Origin: Rhyacophila brunnea
Lineage: Eukaryota > Arthropoda > Insecta > Trichoptera > Rhyacophilidae
DNA: 64,000 nt
Reading direction: 5' to 3'
Assembly (NCBI GenBank): GCA_022495005.1
Contig: JAGYXB010000825.1
Coordinates: 4,092,001-4,156,000 of the forward strand
In this document: piece by piece, positions 35,570 through 46,782 of the stretch
Layout: each line of letters begins with the position of its first letter
Numbering within the stretch: position 1 is the first letter of the stretch
Notes under the pieces: generated by a model
The model's input: only the letters and a program-made list of their open reading frames with translations
What the model was told of the DNA's origin: nothing
The model's database searches: none
Program-made: the position numbers and the translations under genes

Positions 35570-36780
35570 ATCAATATATCCGTTGTATAAAATCGGGCCT
35601 ATACTGCACTGTCTTACACGGACAATTACTGGACTCAATTATCTAAATTTACTCTGAGAACTCGTGTAACCCCGAAATCCTACCAATATTATACGTAGTG
35701 ATAGGAGTTCATTCCTTATTGCAGTAGCTGAAAAGTGAGTTCTTCACTAATATGAATTAAAAACGAGTCTCTCGGGTCCAAATGATGTTAATGACAATGT
35801 TTACTCGACCGTAGCACTCGAGGTAAACCAGCTCCGTGTCCGGCAAATTGTACCTACGTATATATTATCGCCAAAAACATTTGTATCCATTACTTGTTGG
35901 CAGAAGAGCATTGAGAACAGATGACACTTTTATCGAATTTCGTTTCGCCGTGCCTAAATTTGTACGAAATTTTAAAACGTTTATTTGAAATGCGAAGTTT
36001 ATTTGAAGTCTACATATTATAGACGTACCTAAAGGTTGTGAACGAGAATTTTCCAACCATTTTATTTTATTTAATTATTTTCAAAATAAATAATTACTTG
36101 TATTGCCGAGGGTTGAAATTATTACCGACTTGAGTAAATCAACTTCAAAATTAAATGTACCTACAATAAGTCATAATATTTACGTTTTTGGTGTTTGAAA
36201 AGTCAGGTCAAAACATTCATATTTAATTACGTAATACGTTGTTTATGAACATAATAACAAAAGTTTAGATATCATGTCAATGGGATGTAAGTACCTAGGT
36301 ACCTATTCCAATATTAAGAATGAAATGCTTATAACTTTTCATATATTTTTGAACCATTTACGTTTAAATGTATATATGAAAAGTGCTCCTCACTCATGTT
36401 TAATCATAATATTGTCACTTAGCATCTTAATTATCATTCAATTTGTGTTTATAATACTAATACTCGTTAAACTTTTTTACGAAATTCATCTCTCATGCTT
36501 CGTAAACTGTGGTTTGTTGCTTCGCCAATATTTTGCTTATAAATTGGTGATTAAAATTCAATATATTCGGTATAAGCATAAGGACATGATTGAATAAAAG
36601 ATTATACTGCCTATGTAAGTATAGTATAGGTACTTCCTACACATTCTCTTACGGTGGTTCACGTGGAACTGTTAATCTGAGGAATTCATGAAATGCGCCT
36701 CGTGAGTCTTTATGAAACTGTTAAAAGTTAATTTTATTAGAGAATATGTATAAAATAATATAACAGTATAGTTACTATAT
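35570..36780. other. gene-free stretch
   Basis: No conserved coding region. A 107-codon open frame at 36274-36597 is AT-driven, hydrophobic and unrecognised, so I do not call it. Confidence 0.4.
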
Positions 36781-37408
36781 CAGGGGGGCAAACTTTTTGG
36801 ATGGAGGGCCAAATTCAAGAATTCAAAATGAGCGGCGGGCGGCGGGCCGCAAGTAAAATACCATTTTTCGATTTACACTATTTATTATCACGAAAAATAA
36901 ACATTACAAAAAAATTAAAGAGAAGAATGAAACTGTTGTACATTTTTTTAAATTCATGTGTTAATTTTGTAGTTGATATTCTCAAAACTGCATGTAAATG
37001 GGCATCGAAGATATTTGATCGTAAAGAATTTTTATTGAGGTTCATGATCGAAAATGTTTGTTCACATAATATATAGGTTGATCTAAAAATAACGAACATT
37101 TTTCTTGCATAATCTTTAAGTTGGTCGAATTTGTCTGAATTAAGGGCATTGTAAAATTTGGAGATTTCTTCACGACGATGCAATTCTCTTAAATCAGTGT
37201 CACACTGCAGATCAATAATCTCAGGTTGTAGCTCTGTCGGTACACTATCAATATTGAAAATGGATCGCGTACTATTGCTAAACAAATTTAAATCTTTTGT
37301 CAATATTTTTAAAAAAATATTAAAAAGTTATTCGTAATCAGAAGTACAATATTAATGATGGCGGGCCGCAAAAAAATACCCGGCGGGCCGCAGTTTGCCC
37401 CCCCCCTG
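36781..37408 (-). mobile_element. hAT-type non-autonomous element
   Basis: The ends caggggggcaaac and gtttgccccccccctg are inverted copies. The flanks tactatat and tactatac form an 8-bp duplication with one mismatch. It belongs to the same family as 30071-30738 but lies in the opposite orientation. It carries the transposase remnant at 36930-37303. Confidence 0.88.
36930..37303 (-). pseudogene. hAT transposase C-terminal remnant (GTF2IRD2/ZBED-like)
   Basis: A minus-strand open frame covering the last ~120 residues of a hAT transposase: SVPTELQPEIIDLQCDTDLR, REEISKFYNALNS, then LCEQTFSIMNLNK and RSNIFDAHLHAVLRI. The CEQ.FS.MN signature is intact here, unlike the 30344 copy. The upstream BED zinc finger and catalytic core are absent. 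The frame runs on past 36930 as AT-rich tail. Confidence 0.82.
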
Positions 37409-37469
37409 TACTATACCATTCACTAAGCATCATTGAGGTCGATGATAGCAAGTTCGATGATCACACAAG

Positions 37470-37690
37470 CTATCTTCTTCTTTTGGTGGCGTCTTCTATC
37501 GAATGTTGCAATAGGTACTCTCCATATCCTGGGTGAGTCGCACCAAATCCCAACGCTTCGGACATTGAGCCACTTACGAAGGTTGCGTAGTCAATAGAAT
37601 CTCTTTCCACACACTCTTCTACTTTTCTCGGCAGTTGGAGTCAATTATATTTCTCATTGCGGAAAATATGACCGAAGTATGCATTTTTTT
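37470..37690 (-). pseudogene. LINE C-terminal fragment
   Basis: The minus strand gives an 'AYF(R/G)H..RNEKYN' block, a stop, and 'LQLPRKVEECVERDS'-like sequence in a neighbouring frame. These resemble the 'YFGHI.RN.KY' C-terminal block of RTE-type LINEs. It probably belongs with the fragment at 37880-38064. Confidence 0.55.
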
Positions 37691-37879
37691 TTGCGTTTGA
37701 TAATTGATTTTTGGTTCCCCATCTCCACCCGTTATATAATATGTACAGCCGTGGACATGCAGGGCCGTCTTCCATGCCGCTTGAACGTATCTGAAAGAAA
37801 AGATTTTACGTGCTCACTCTGCTATCCCGATACGGAGCCGCACGGAATTGATGTAACAACCATGCACCGTAATGCTTAA

Positions 37880-38064
37880 AAATACGTTATCGTGTCTTAT
37901 TGGCTCATCTTAAAACCTCATTTTTGGTACTGTAATCAACCCTGGATATCTTCATGGTACGCTGATACAGTCACATATCGAAAACCTCCAGTCTTGTTAT
38001 TGTCTGTGCCTTTAACATCCAGGCTTCGACTTTATAGACCGGCACTGTTATGATATGGCACCTG
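37880..38064 (-). pseudogene. RTE-like LINE reverse-transcriptase fragment
   Basis: The minus strand reads 'VEAWMLKAQTITRLEVFDM', a stop, then 'YQRTMKISRVDYSTKNEVLR'. These match the 'E.W.LK....RLE.FE.WC.RR.LKISW.D..TN.EVL' block that follows the RT palm in RTE/BovB-like LINEs. In-frame stops show it is dead. Confidence 0.75.
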
Positions 38065-38339
38065 CAGGCCTATGTTATAACTGGTGATATGAAGTCACCC
38101 GACGACATGACGTAATTGTTACGTAAGCCAATACATGCTCGAGGCAAGCCGCCCAACGCACACTGCTCACCATAGATATTATTATGCTGAAACACCTATT
38201 TGCGTATGGGGACAATGGATAACGCCAGTATTTTAGTAGCGTTAATTTCTCGAATGCTATTATCACTCCGTTAGTACGTCACAATGATGTCATGTCGACC
38301 GGGCGACTTCAACTCGCAAGTTCTAACATAAGGCCCCTG
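38065..38339. mobile_element. MITE with long imperfect inverted arms
   Basis: The left arm ('caggcctatgtta...gaagtcaccc') is complementary with gaps to the right arm ('gggcgacttcaac...taacataaggcccctg'). The inner sequences 'gacgacatgacgtaattg' are shared with the hairpin MITEs at 25171 and 32979. It abuts the LINE fragment to its left. A clear target duplication is not seen. Confidence 0.55.
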
Positions 38340-38770
38340 ATCGCCCTCCATCGAGCTATGTACAAGCTATACCGCGTGCTTTTGGGTCTGGGGGGGGGGG
38401 TGTTGCAGGTCCTTCCGTTATTCGACGATTAATAATCGTGAATCTCAAAGGATAGGTATTAACATGCCGGCTCTAACAACCGTACGGATAAATAACATTA
38501 CACACTTCGATAATGTATCAATGTGTTAATAATATAAATCTACACCAATATTTTTTTTGAGTATATTCGCCATTACCCAACAATTTCGTAAGAAATCGTA
38601 CATATTCAGTATATTTTAATATTAATTAGGTATCGGTTTTGAATCTTTATTTAACCACAGCGCGGCGCTAGTAGTTTTAAACAATTTTTAGTCAGTATTA
38701 CAAACTAAAATGCCATACTATTGATAATTAATATCACTGTGTTTACGTTGCAATTTCATGACCTTTGGAC

Positions 38771-39041
38771 CAGTGGCGTGCGGTGACTTTTGAGTCTAGA
38801 GATTCTGTATATAATATTCCTAATGAGTGTTTTGTAACTAATTTAATTTTAGCATTCGGCCGATGAAGTAGTAGGTATGCTGTGTCTTAGGTAGCTTTGA
38901 TATATTCTGAAAATATTTACATAATATACAAGTAGGTATATAACTTGAAAGTAAAGTCTACAAAATAATAGCACAATAAAAAATATCGATTATTTCTGGG
39001 AGTGCAACGCATCTCCAGCATATATGGACCGCACGCCACTG
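38771..39041. mobile_element. MITE with CAGTGGCGTGCGGT ends
   Basis: Perfect 14-bp terminal inverted repeats (cagtggcgtgcggt) bound 271 bp of AT-rich sequence. The end sequence is hAT-like, but the flanking octamers (ctttggac and aatttgca) do not form a convincing duplication. Confidence 0.7.
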
Positions 39042-40913
39042 AATTTGCACTATTTATTTTTTAAGCAATTGCAACATAAGACTTATTAAATGTTAAATTC
39101 TTTTATTAAGGAAAGATAAAAATCAAGATGAATATGCATAGTTAAATAGGTAATAATATATTAGTATTAAGTCTTCGCCATTGCATAAATAAAACGTCGA
39201 CATGTCATGCTTTTAATTAATATCTGTGGCGCTCCCAGCATGTTGTCGCCAAAATGAAGAGAAGTGTATTTCTGTGCCAAATTGCTGCAGATTATATTAT
39301 GATTTATCATTCAGCAGTATATCAATAATATTTTGTTGATCCCTGATGTCAACATATTGCGAAAGATAACTGAGTCTGAGTAGATTTAAGCCTTTTCACA
39401 CATTGCGGTGCGAAACGGAATTTAGCAGCATCGTGTTTACGACTACCGCTGGTTACCGGCCGCACTGACCTTAGATTTGCTTAATTACCGAACGATAGAA
39501 ATGCAGAAGTTTTTTTAATATATAGGAAACCACCTTATCTGGGAATTACGTGATCATGGTGTGTAAAACTCCCACCTCCGCAACCGTTATGTATATGCAG
39601 CACGTCATACGCGGCCGCCTAACATAACCCTTACGTGTGCCAGATCAAAGAATTTAAGCCCTCATTTTTGTCCCGAGCAGAGTCGCACGGGACTGGTGAT
39701 GCAACCTTGCACCGAAGTGCGAATGCATGATGTTAATTTATATGGCAACTATCAGAGTGACTTTAATTTGAAGAGTCCCCGTACGCTCTGGCGAATTTAG
39801 TAAAGGCCGCAAAATTGGCCTCGGTTCTCCTCTGGGAATGTTCGAGAATGTAATCCGAAAGGGAAGAGAAGCTCAAGTCGATCCGACCAGGCCGAACCGT
39901 CGGACCTGGTCGCCACAAAGGCCAACTATAATGCTTTAAAAAATGCGGTGTCTTATTGCGGTCTTGTTAGTATATCCGTATTGTTTTAGCTTTGTTTTTA
40001 CATATTATATGTAAATTAATTAGAATCATTTATTTTTCTTAATTTTCCGTACTCTTTTCTCTCATGGGCACCTTTATTAGAAAGTCTCTGTAAACTCAGT
40101 CAAAGTACACTTGAGTGCGTGGCAACCTCAGTCTTGGGCATCTGATCCTGAGACATTCGCAGACGTGAACAACTACTGATGCTTCACATCCAAACGTAAG
40201 GCATACTGATACGCTCGGTTAAGACCGAGTGTGGTGCGGGGAGAGTTTGTTTTGAGGGAACTATTAGGTAGTCACGAAAGATAACACGTGTTGCTGAATA
40301 GCCGAATAACCCAACACACAGACATTCGAATGGACAACTACATAATCTCAACTCAGAAATACTAGCAGAGTTGCATTTACAAAGACAACAAACTGGATCA
40401 TCGTCGAAACAAACCTGATAAAAATCATCTTACATAAAGTGTAAATGTGAACTAAAAGTGACTCGCGCGCTATCAATAGTATGGATTGTTTATGTTGTCG
40501 GCGAGTTTTTGAATTACACAGTTCAGCGGCATGCATGCACACTTTCCAACATTGTTGCAAGCTCCAAAAGCTGTTTTTCCAAAGCATAATGTTGCGTCGA
40601 TGCTATGTGCGGAAGTACATTAGTTTCATGTGTGTTATAACTCAATTAAATCACAAACATAATGTAGTCGAGTTGCAGTCACTGCGAGTTTGTATGTGCG
40701 CATCTAACGGAGGCGCGGCGAGCGACTTGGCGTCTTGTTCCTACCGCAATGTGACGTCGTCCATATCAATGCATGCGTTGCGCTTCTCGCCCGACAAAAA
40801 ATAACAAAGGTTTGTTGATATCGACCCCTTCGAAAAAAATTGTGTCGGGCTTAGACAGAGCTAAAAATATTAAATAAAAGTTTGTTCCTGGTAAAATGTT
40901 TCTTAATAAATTA
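39042..40913. other. gene-free stretch with CpG-rich patch
   Basis: No recognisable exon. The segment 40670-40800 is CpG-rich (gaggcgcggcgagcgacttgg). The segment 40150-40260 contains 'taagaccgagtgtggtgcgg', similar in inverted orientation to 'ccgcaccacacgcggtcttc' at about 46212-46232. Confidence 0.35.
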
Positions 40914-40921
40914 ATCTAGCC

Positions 40922-41639
40922 CATGGGTGGCCAACCTTTTCAGCAGCCGGGCCAGATTCTAAAAATAAGATTTCCTACCGGGCCGCAAAACCGATTTTTT
41001 TATAATACAAAACAAAAATCAGAATCAAACATATTTATTAGACTAGACTTTTTTAAATAATAAACAAAATAATATAAAAATAATAAATTTTAGTGAGAAG
41101 TTTGATTTTGTGTGGCAGAACTAAGTGCATCAATATCGATATCGAGTGAGGTTGTTCCTACACGCAAACAGTTTTCCAAATGCACATCAGTGATTCGTCT
41201 TCTCACTCGGGATTTGATATGCTTCATCCGACTAAAAAGCTGTTCACACGTGTAAGTGTTTCCAAATAGCGAAGTCATCATTAGAGCATGTTTGTAAAAT
41301 GCAGGATATTTCTCCTTGTCCAAATATGTTTTGTAAAACTCTTCCAAACCAACCTGATAGAATTTCTTCTTTAGCGGTTCATCGCAACATAGTTCACAAT
41401 GTTCCATTTGTAAATTTCCTGGTAATAAACTCACGTCTACAGAGAATGGCGTAACAAATGCAGCAAAAAGCACACGGTGCTTTTTAAAATCTTGAGCCAA
41501 TATCGAATCTCAATTTGCGAAATTAGCACATCTAGCGGTAGCATTTGATATTATTTTTATTTTCTCACTGCTCCACGGGCCACAAGTTGACACCCAACGA
41601 GAAACATGCGGCCCGCGGGCCGCGGGTTGGCCACCCATG
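40922..41639 (-). mobile_element. hAT-type non-autonomous element
   Basis: Perfect 15-bp terminal inverted repeats (catgggtggccaacc). A perfect 8-bp duplication, atctagcc, flanks it (40914-40921 and 41640-41647). Subterminal 'gcgggccgcgggttgg' and 'ccgggccgcaaa' are typical of this group. It holds a 136-codon transposase remnant. Confidence 0.93.
41090..41500 (-). pseudogene. hAT transposase C-terminal remnant
   Basis: The minus-strand frame covers the hAT dimerisation region: VDVSLLPGNLQMEHCELCCD, LEEFYKTYLDKEKYPAFYKH, then TYTCEQLFSRMKHIKSRVRR and ITDVHLENCLRVGTT. The 'CEQLFSRMK..KS..R..L.D.HL...LR' signature is intact. It lacks the N-terminal finger and catalytic core, so it is a derelict fragment, from a different subfamily than 30344 and 36930. 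Confidence 0.85.
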
Positions 41640-41647
41640 ATCTAGCC

Positions 41648-42570
41648 TATATTGTTCCAATCGGGCTTCAATTCGCTAGGACCGCCCCTGGCCAGAAGAA
41701 GTGAATAACTATTTTCGTTTATTTTAAACCGCGTTCTAGCGGTCAAATACTCAGCTGTCATTCATCACAAGCTTCTTCCTATTGACACTAGACGCATTTC
41801 CAATAATCCAGATCTTATAGCATGTTCATGGTAAGCTCTCTAAAGCTTTCTGTTGGACGTATGTCCTACTTCTTACGACTTTCTTAGCTTTAATAATGTG
41901 TTATCTCTATTGTAGGTTAATGTATATACCTCAACGCAAGATGTACCTATGCAAAATTAGGGGCCCAGTCAGACAATGGTCTTAAATTGCAGTCCCATAT
42001 TTGATTGTAATGATTATATTCAGGGAACACAACAATAAGGGAAGTGGATTACATTTCGGGTGTGGCTGTAAGAAGATACAATTCCCGAGTGTAGAGAAAT
42101 ATGGGATAAACCTAAACATGACGTGTTTAAAAATAATATGTTATTTTCAATAGTTACGTCTTAGTTATAATATGCATTAAATTTTGCATTTTCTTTCGTT
42201 TTATGGCCTGTCCGTCATTAAGTCATAAACCAAAACTCCCACAAAATTCTTGGGTCTAGGTCTAGGGCGACTAGTTTTCTGTCTTGTTAATCTCCAACAA
42301 GATAACTATGCATATTATGTAGGTACCTGCACATATTATATTTTAATCATAAAAAAACTTGTAAATTGTGGACATGAAGAAGCATCGGAAACTTATTAGG
42401 ATTTTACGAACACGAAAGCAATGAAAGAGTGATTTAAAAAAAAACATTGAATTAATAATTAATTAATATTTGTTTTCTCTTATAACCAAATACGATGAAT
42501 AATTAATTATGTACTACCAATCTACTAGGGAAGATTATGGCATCCCTTATTTAGACACACATAGGGGGAT
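41648..42570. other. gene-free stretch
   Basis: A possible hAT right end, 'ctaggaccgcccctg', lies at about 41678-41692 with no left partner. Otherwise nothing is recognisable. Confidence 0.4.
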
Positions 42571-42599
42571 ACCCTGCCAGGGAATGGGACGATTTGGCA

Positions 42600-42725
42600 C
42601 CGCGAACTGGCCTCCGCCGATTGGCCTCCGGTAATTGGCCGCCGGTACAATCGGACGCCGGCCCATTTGGACGCCGACCCAATTTGACGCCGACCTAACT
42701 GGCCTCCGGGAGATTGGACGCCGCA
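42600..42725 (+). repeat. subterminal tandem array, left arm of foldback
   Basis: About eight degenerate 15-17 bp units alternating 'ggcctccg' and 'ggacgccg' cores separated by 'attt/aatt'. The mirror-image array is at 44224-44350. Confidence 0.85.
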
Positions 42726-44223
42726 CAGTTGAATTAAATGCGCAAAGGAATAGACGTACGTTACGATTTGTTGGAGTAAATAAGCAAGTCAGTTTAATAT
42801 GCTTCTATCTTCTCAGTAGGTGTACCTTATACATTTCGTGCTTGACACATTTTTAATATAGATTGAGAAAAATTATTATGCCTGATGATGTTTATTAAAA
42901 GAAAATAATTCTTCCCTCGCTAAAACTTAAGGATGTGCATAATCAATTAATTTATTGTCTATACATGGGTACTTATTTATATTTACAAAAAATATTTAAA
43001 ATAATGTTAGATGTTAGAATGAAAATTACATTATATTTCAGCGTTTTATCGACTTAATATTATAATAAAGCTTAAATATGTATATTATTATGCATAAGTG
43101 CGTATTTTAAGATAGTATGAAATTACAAACAAAATATGAAGTAAGTTATCTGCTAAGTATAAATGTTTCAGTAGTTTGATTGATAAACTACTTAGGTAAT
43201 GGATGTCGGATGAAATCCCGAAGGCCGAAATCCCGAATGCTGAAATCCCGAATGGCCGAAATCCCGAAAAATGAAAAAATACAAACATCAATAATTGCGA
43301 AATTTTTGCAAGAGAGACAAAAACCCATTTTTTGTGGAAATATAAAAAATGTAAAATACAAACATCAATAATTGCGCAATCGTGAGCGCAATTTTTGTAA
43401 GAGAGACAAATCCCATTTTTTCGGAAAACGGGTTTTTCTGATTGCGCAATTTTTTTCAGGAGAGACCATTTTGTAGAACGAATGGATTTTGTGCATCTTA
43501 CAAAAATTGCGCAATTCATGATTTGCGCAATTATGGATGTTTGTATTTTACATTTTTTTTATATTTCCACAAAAAATGGGTTTTTGTGTCTCTTGCAAAA
43601 ATTGCGCAATTATTGATGTTTGTATTTTTTTTATTTTTCGGGATTTCGGCCTTCGGGATTCCGGCCATTCGGGATTTCGATATTCGGGATTTCGGCTTTC
43701 GGGATTTAGGCTTTTGGGATTTCGGCCATCGAGATTTCGTCCGGCACCCAGTACCTAAGTTGTTTATCAATCAAACTACTAAAACATTTATACTTAGCAG
43801 ATAACTTACTTAATATTTTGTTTGTAATTTCATACTATCTTAAAATACGCATTTATGCATAATAATATACATGTTTAAGCTTCATTATAATATTAAGTCG
43901 ATAAAACGCTGAAATATAATGTAATTTTCATTCTAACATCTAACATTATTTTTAATATTTGTTGTAAATATAAATAAGTACCCATGTATAGACAATAAAT
44001 TAATTGATTATGCACATCTTTAAGTTTTAGCGAGGGAAGAATTATTTTCTTTTAATAAACATCATAAGGCATAATAACTTTTCTCAATCTATATTAAAAA
44101 TGTGTCAAGCACGAAATGTATAAGGTACGACTACTGAGAAGATAGAAGCATATTAAACTGATTTGCTTATTTACTCCAACAAATCGTAACGTACGTCTAT
44201 TCCTTTGCGCATTTAATTCAATT

Positions 44224-44350
44224 GTGCGGCGTCCAATCTCCCGGAGGCCAGTTGGGTCGGCGTCGAATTGGGTTGGCGTCCAATTGGGCCGGCGTCCGAT
44301 TGTACCGGCGGCCAATTACCGGAGGCCAATCGGCGGAGGCCAGTTCGCGG
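44224..44350 (-). repeat. subterminal tandem array, right arm of foldback
   Basis: Reverse complement of the 42600-42725 array, with a few differences in unit sequence (for example 'gaattgggttggcgtccaat'). Confidence 0.85.
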
Positions 44351-44379
44351 TGCCAAATCGTCCTAGACCCACCCTGCCA

Positions 44380-45060
44380 CGTCCGGCTTTGCCCATCGGA
44401 AAATGTGTCTAAAAAGAATCCTGTGTATAAACGGTCGATCTTATGAGTTTGTAAGTTAAGTTATAATTTACAATAAATTAATCAACAAAACGACCCACCG
44501 TGAAGTTTATTTGCCATTTTTGGTAAACACATCTGTGTGATGTACATACTATAATAGATACGGTGAGAAAAGATGCATCTAGATAGGAAACGACACTTTG
44601 ATCTGCTTGAAAATATTTTTTACTTTCATTAATGGACCCCTTGGTTTTAAGGGTTAGGCTATAAAACGGGGCCGGGGGGGGGGTCAACTCTCTTCCACGC
44701 CATGTCGGGACGGACAGTGACAAATAAAAAAAACACATGCACATGCGCCGATGCGATATTTTGCTACCTTTGTCATGTCAATTAATATTTGTTACACGCG
44801 AAAAGCAGATTTTTTTCCTAGTTTTTCCTAGACAGTACCTAGTTACGTTAAGTTATTATTTACATGTTATTGTATTTTGTGAATGACAACAAAATCTCAG
44901 CGATAAATTCGACGTGTTGCAATCGAGACGAGCGTATACTTATGTGCGACAGGACTAATGATAACCGCAAAAATTGAAATCGACCCTAAAAGAATAAGCA
45001 AATTTCATTACATAGCACAGAAATTCAATGTGTTATTTTCTATGAAAAGTGCCCAGTAGA
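44380..45060. other. gene-free stretch
   Basis: No recognisable gene or element. There is a G-rich run at about 44668-44682. Confidence 0.4.
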
Positions 45061-45069
45061 GCCAGCACA

Positions 45070-45118
45070 TTACAATGTCGTGAGTCCCAGGTTTGAATCC
45101 TGGGTCTGGAAAATACAG
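45070..45118 (+). repeat. SINE head fragment
   Basis: Contains 'gtcccaggtttgaatcctgg' and 'gtctggaaaatac', matching the B-box end of the 10825/45207 family head. The body is absent. Confidence 0.65.
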
Positions 45119-45206
45119 ATGTTGATACAAATACACATGAGAATTTCTTTGTTACTTTATTCAGATGACGAAACAAACAAAAAGCATATGGTTATATATA
45201 TTATAC

Positions 45207-45443
45207 ACCCACGATGGCCGAGCGGCTTACGTGTCGGTTTATAATCTCGTGGGTCCCAGGTTCGAATGCTAGGTCTGGCAAATAGACATATTGTTTTTCA
45301 ATTTGTGTTTGGAGTCAAGAGTATGGATGGACCTGATAGATTGAGTAGTTAACATATTATATTTCTCCTAAAAACAAAAATCGGTTCATACAAACCTCCA
45401 CTCCGTGGAGGCCAACATGATCTTATTAGGATCGGACATGGCC
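45207..45443 (+). repeat. tRNA-headed SINE, copy 3
   Basis: The best-preserved head of the family: 'gatggccgagcggctta' (A box) and 'cccaggttcgaatgctaggt' (B box). The shared body 'acaaacctccactccgtgga' and tail 'gatcttattaggatcggaca' follow. Confidence 0.85.
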
Positions 45444-45449
45444 AAACGA

Positions 45450-46265
45450 AATAAGCCAATAAAATTTGTACATAATTGAAGATAAATCAATATACCAGGC
45501 TATGCAGTTCAGATATCATGGTTATGAATTTGTGCATTATACCAAGAGATACAATAATCATGTCCAATTGATCCAACTTTATCCCTGGATATTTTCTTAC
45601 AAGTCACGAATCCGCAAGTAAAACAGTAGGTAGGTACTATGCCACGATGCTTTGTGGCATATTAAAAAAAAAACATTTAGCGAAGTAGTACAAAGTGCGG
45701 GAAGTGAGAAGCGACCCCAATAGGATCAATTAATTCGATTAAGACTCGTTGTGTTTTCTAACAAAGTGGCACTAAACACTAAACTTAACTCATTCGCTCG
45801 ACTGTGGCTGCATATACAGTGCCTGTCAGAAGTGCGATGTAATAATTCCTTCTAGTTTGGCATTCCGGTTTAATTTATCTGTCCGCAAGTGCCGGTTTGA
45901 GAAAGAATCTAAATTTGGACTTGACGTAACCAGATTCATTATGATTTATTAAAAACGTAATAATTTCACCAATTAACGCCTGACTTGTTTCGCTCTTGTC
46001 TGTCGAGTTACAGATTAGTTTCTTTTTTTTTTTTTTTAAAACAATTTCTCATTTCGGATCGTCGACTGTAAAATTTTAAGTTTTCGAGAATTGTACATTA
46101 CTGGAGCGGAACGCATTTTATATAGTTAATTGAGGTAATTCTATTATACGTAATTATTGAAGAAACCCATTTATAATAAATACACACATAGATATCTCCA
46201 AACCAACTGTCCCGCACCACACGCGGTCTTCATCGGTCTATGTGTTTGCATGTGAAGCAATATCA
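45450..46265. other. gene-free stretch
   Basis: No conserved coding or RNA feature was recognised. Confidence 0.4.
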
Positions 46266-46270
46266 ATATT

Positions 46271-46782
46271 TGTGTCGCTAGATTTCAAAATCAGCCAAGT
46301 CCACCTTTAGGTATTTTTGACTTTTTTGTGAATTTCTGAAGAACTACTGCTTTCTAACATTTCTGCATCATCTAAATTTGTAACTTATTAATTTTAAGTA
46401 TTCTATAATCGAAATAATATCGTCTCTGTTCTGGCAGAACACACTAACTGGAGAATACTAGTTTTGAGTAATTTGACTTTGAAGTTGTTAAAATGTTTGA
46501 AATAATGGTCTATCATGTGAGTTTATTAAGTAACCGTAAAAAGGATGACTTTAAAATAAAGACTGTTTATTATTTATTAAGAAGGTTTCCAGACGGTAAA
46601 GTTTGAAATAAGGAACATTTTGGTACTAACTCAATATGTCATTTTTTCGAATTAGTGATTTCTGCCAGAACAGTGACGATATACACTTTCACCGTCGTAA
46701 CTGTGTACTTGAGAAAACAAAAAGCTGTTTTTCTCCTATTCGTCCATTATGGACTTGGCTGATTTTGAAATCTAGCGACACA
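46271..46782. mobile_element. MITE/foldback with perfect 33-bp TIRs
   Basis: The 33-bp arms starting tgtgtcgctagatttcaaaa are exactly complementary at 46271-46303 and 46750-46782. A second inner complementary pair, 'gtctctgttctggcagaa' (46423) and 'ttctgccagaacagtgac' (46654), shows that complementarity extends inward with gaps. The element is 512 bp with no coding capacity. The target duplication is unclear. Confidence 0.82.

Larger units (their letters stand above)
42580..44370. mobile_element. foldback element with ~0.83-kb inverted arms
   Basis: A 1791-bp palindrome centred near 43475. The 9-bp duplication accctgcca flanks it (42571-42579 and 44371-44379). The arms start 'gggaatgggacgatttggca' / 'gggtctaggacgatttggca' and stay complementary to about 43410 and 43490. 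The outer arm (about 42600-42725) is an array of ~16-bp units of the type 'attggacgccgacccaa' or 'attggcctccgg'. The inner arm (43208-43270) has ~14-bp units 'gaaatcccgaatg(c)'. Long arms built of short tandem repeats with 9-bp target duplications are the hallmark of FB-type elements, which are thought to be Mutator-related. Open frames in the arms are mirror copies of each other and are not genes. The mobilising transposase is not in the window. Confidence 0.92.

Noticed and set aside
36274..36597. 107-codon hydrophobic open frame
   Set aside because: AT-rich codons giving Ile/Leu runs; no family resemblance and no signals.
38763..39049. 8-bp target duplication for the CAGTGGCGTGCGGT MITE
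   Set aside because: The flanking octamers ctttggac and aatttgca share too little to be a duplication.
43088..43804. Open frames of 120-143 codons around the centre of the foldback element
   Set aside because: They are mirror images produced by the palindrome and include the repeated 'RDFGFRDLGF' pattern from the 'gggatttcgg' array.
42635..44315. 73-codon open frames (MAAGTIGRRP...) on opposite strands at both ends
   Set aside because: The same sequence in two inverted arms; composed of the 16-bp tandem units, not a gene.
45207..45290. A tRNA-Ser/Leu-like gene
   Set aside because: A and B boxes are present, but the acceptor stem does not close and the same head is joined to a common body in three copies, so it is a SINE.
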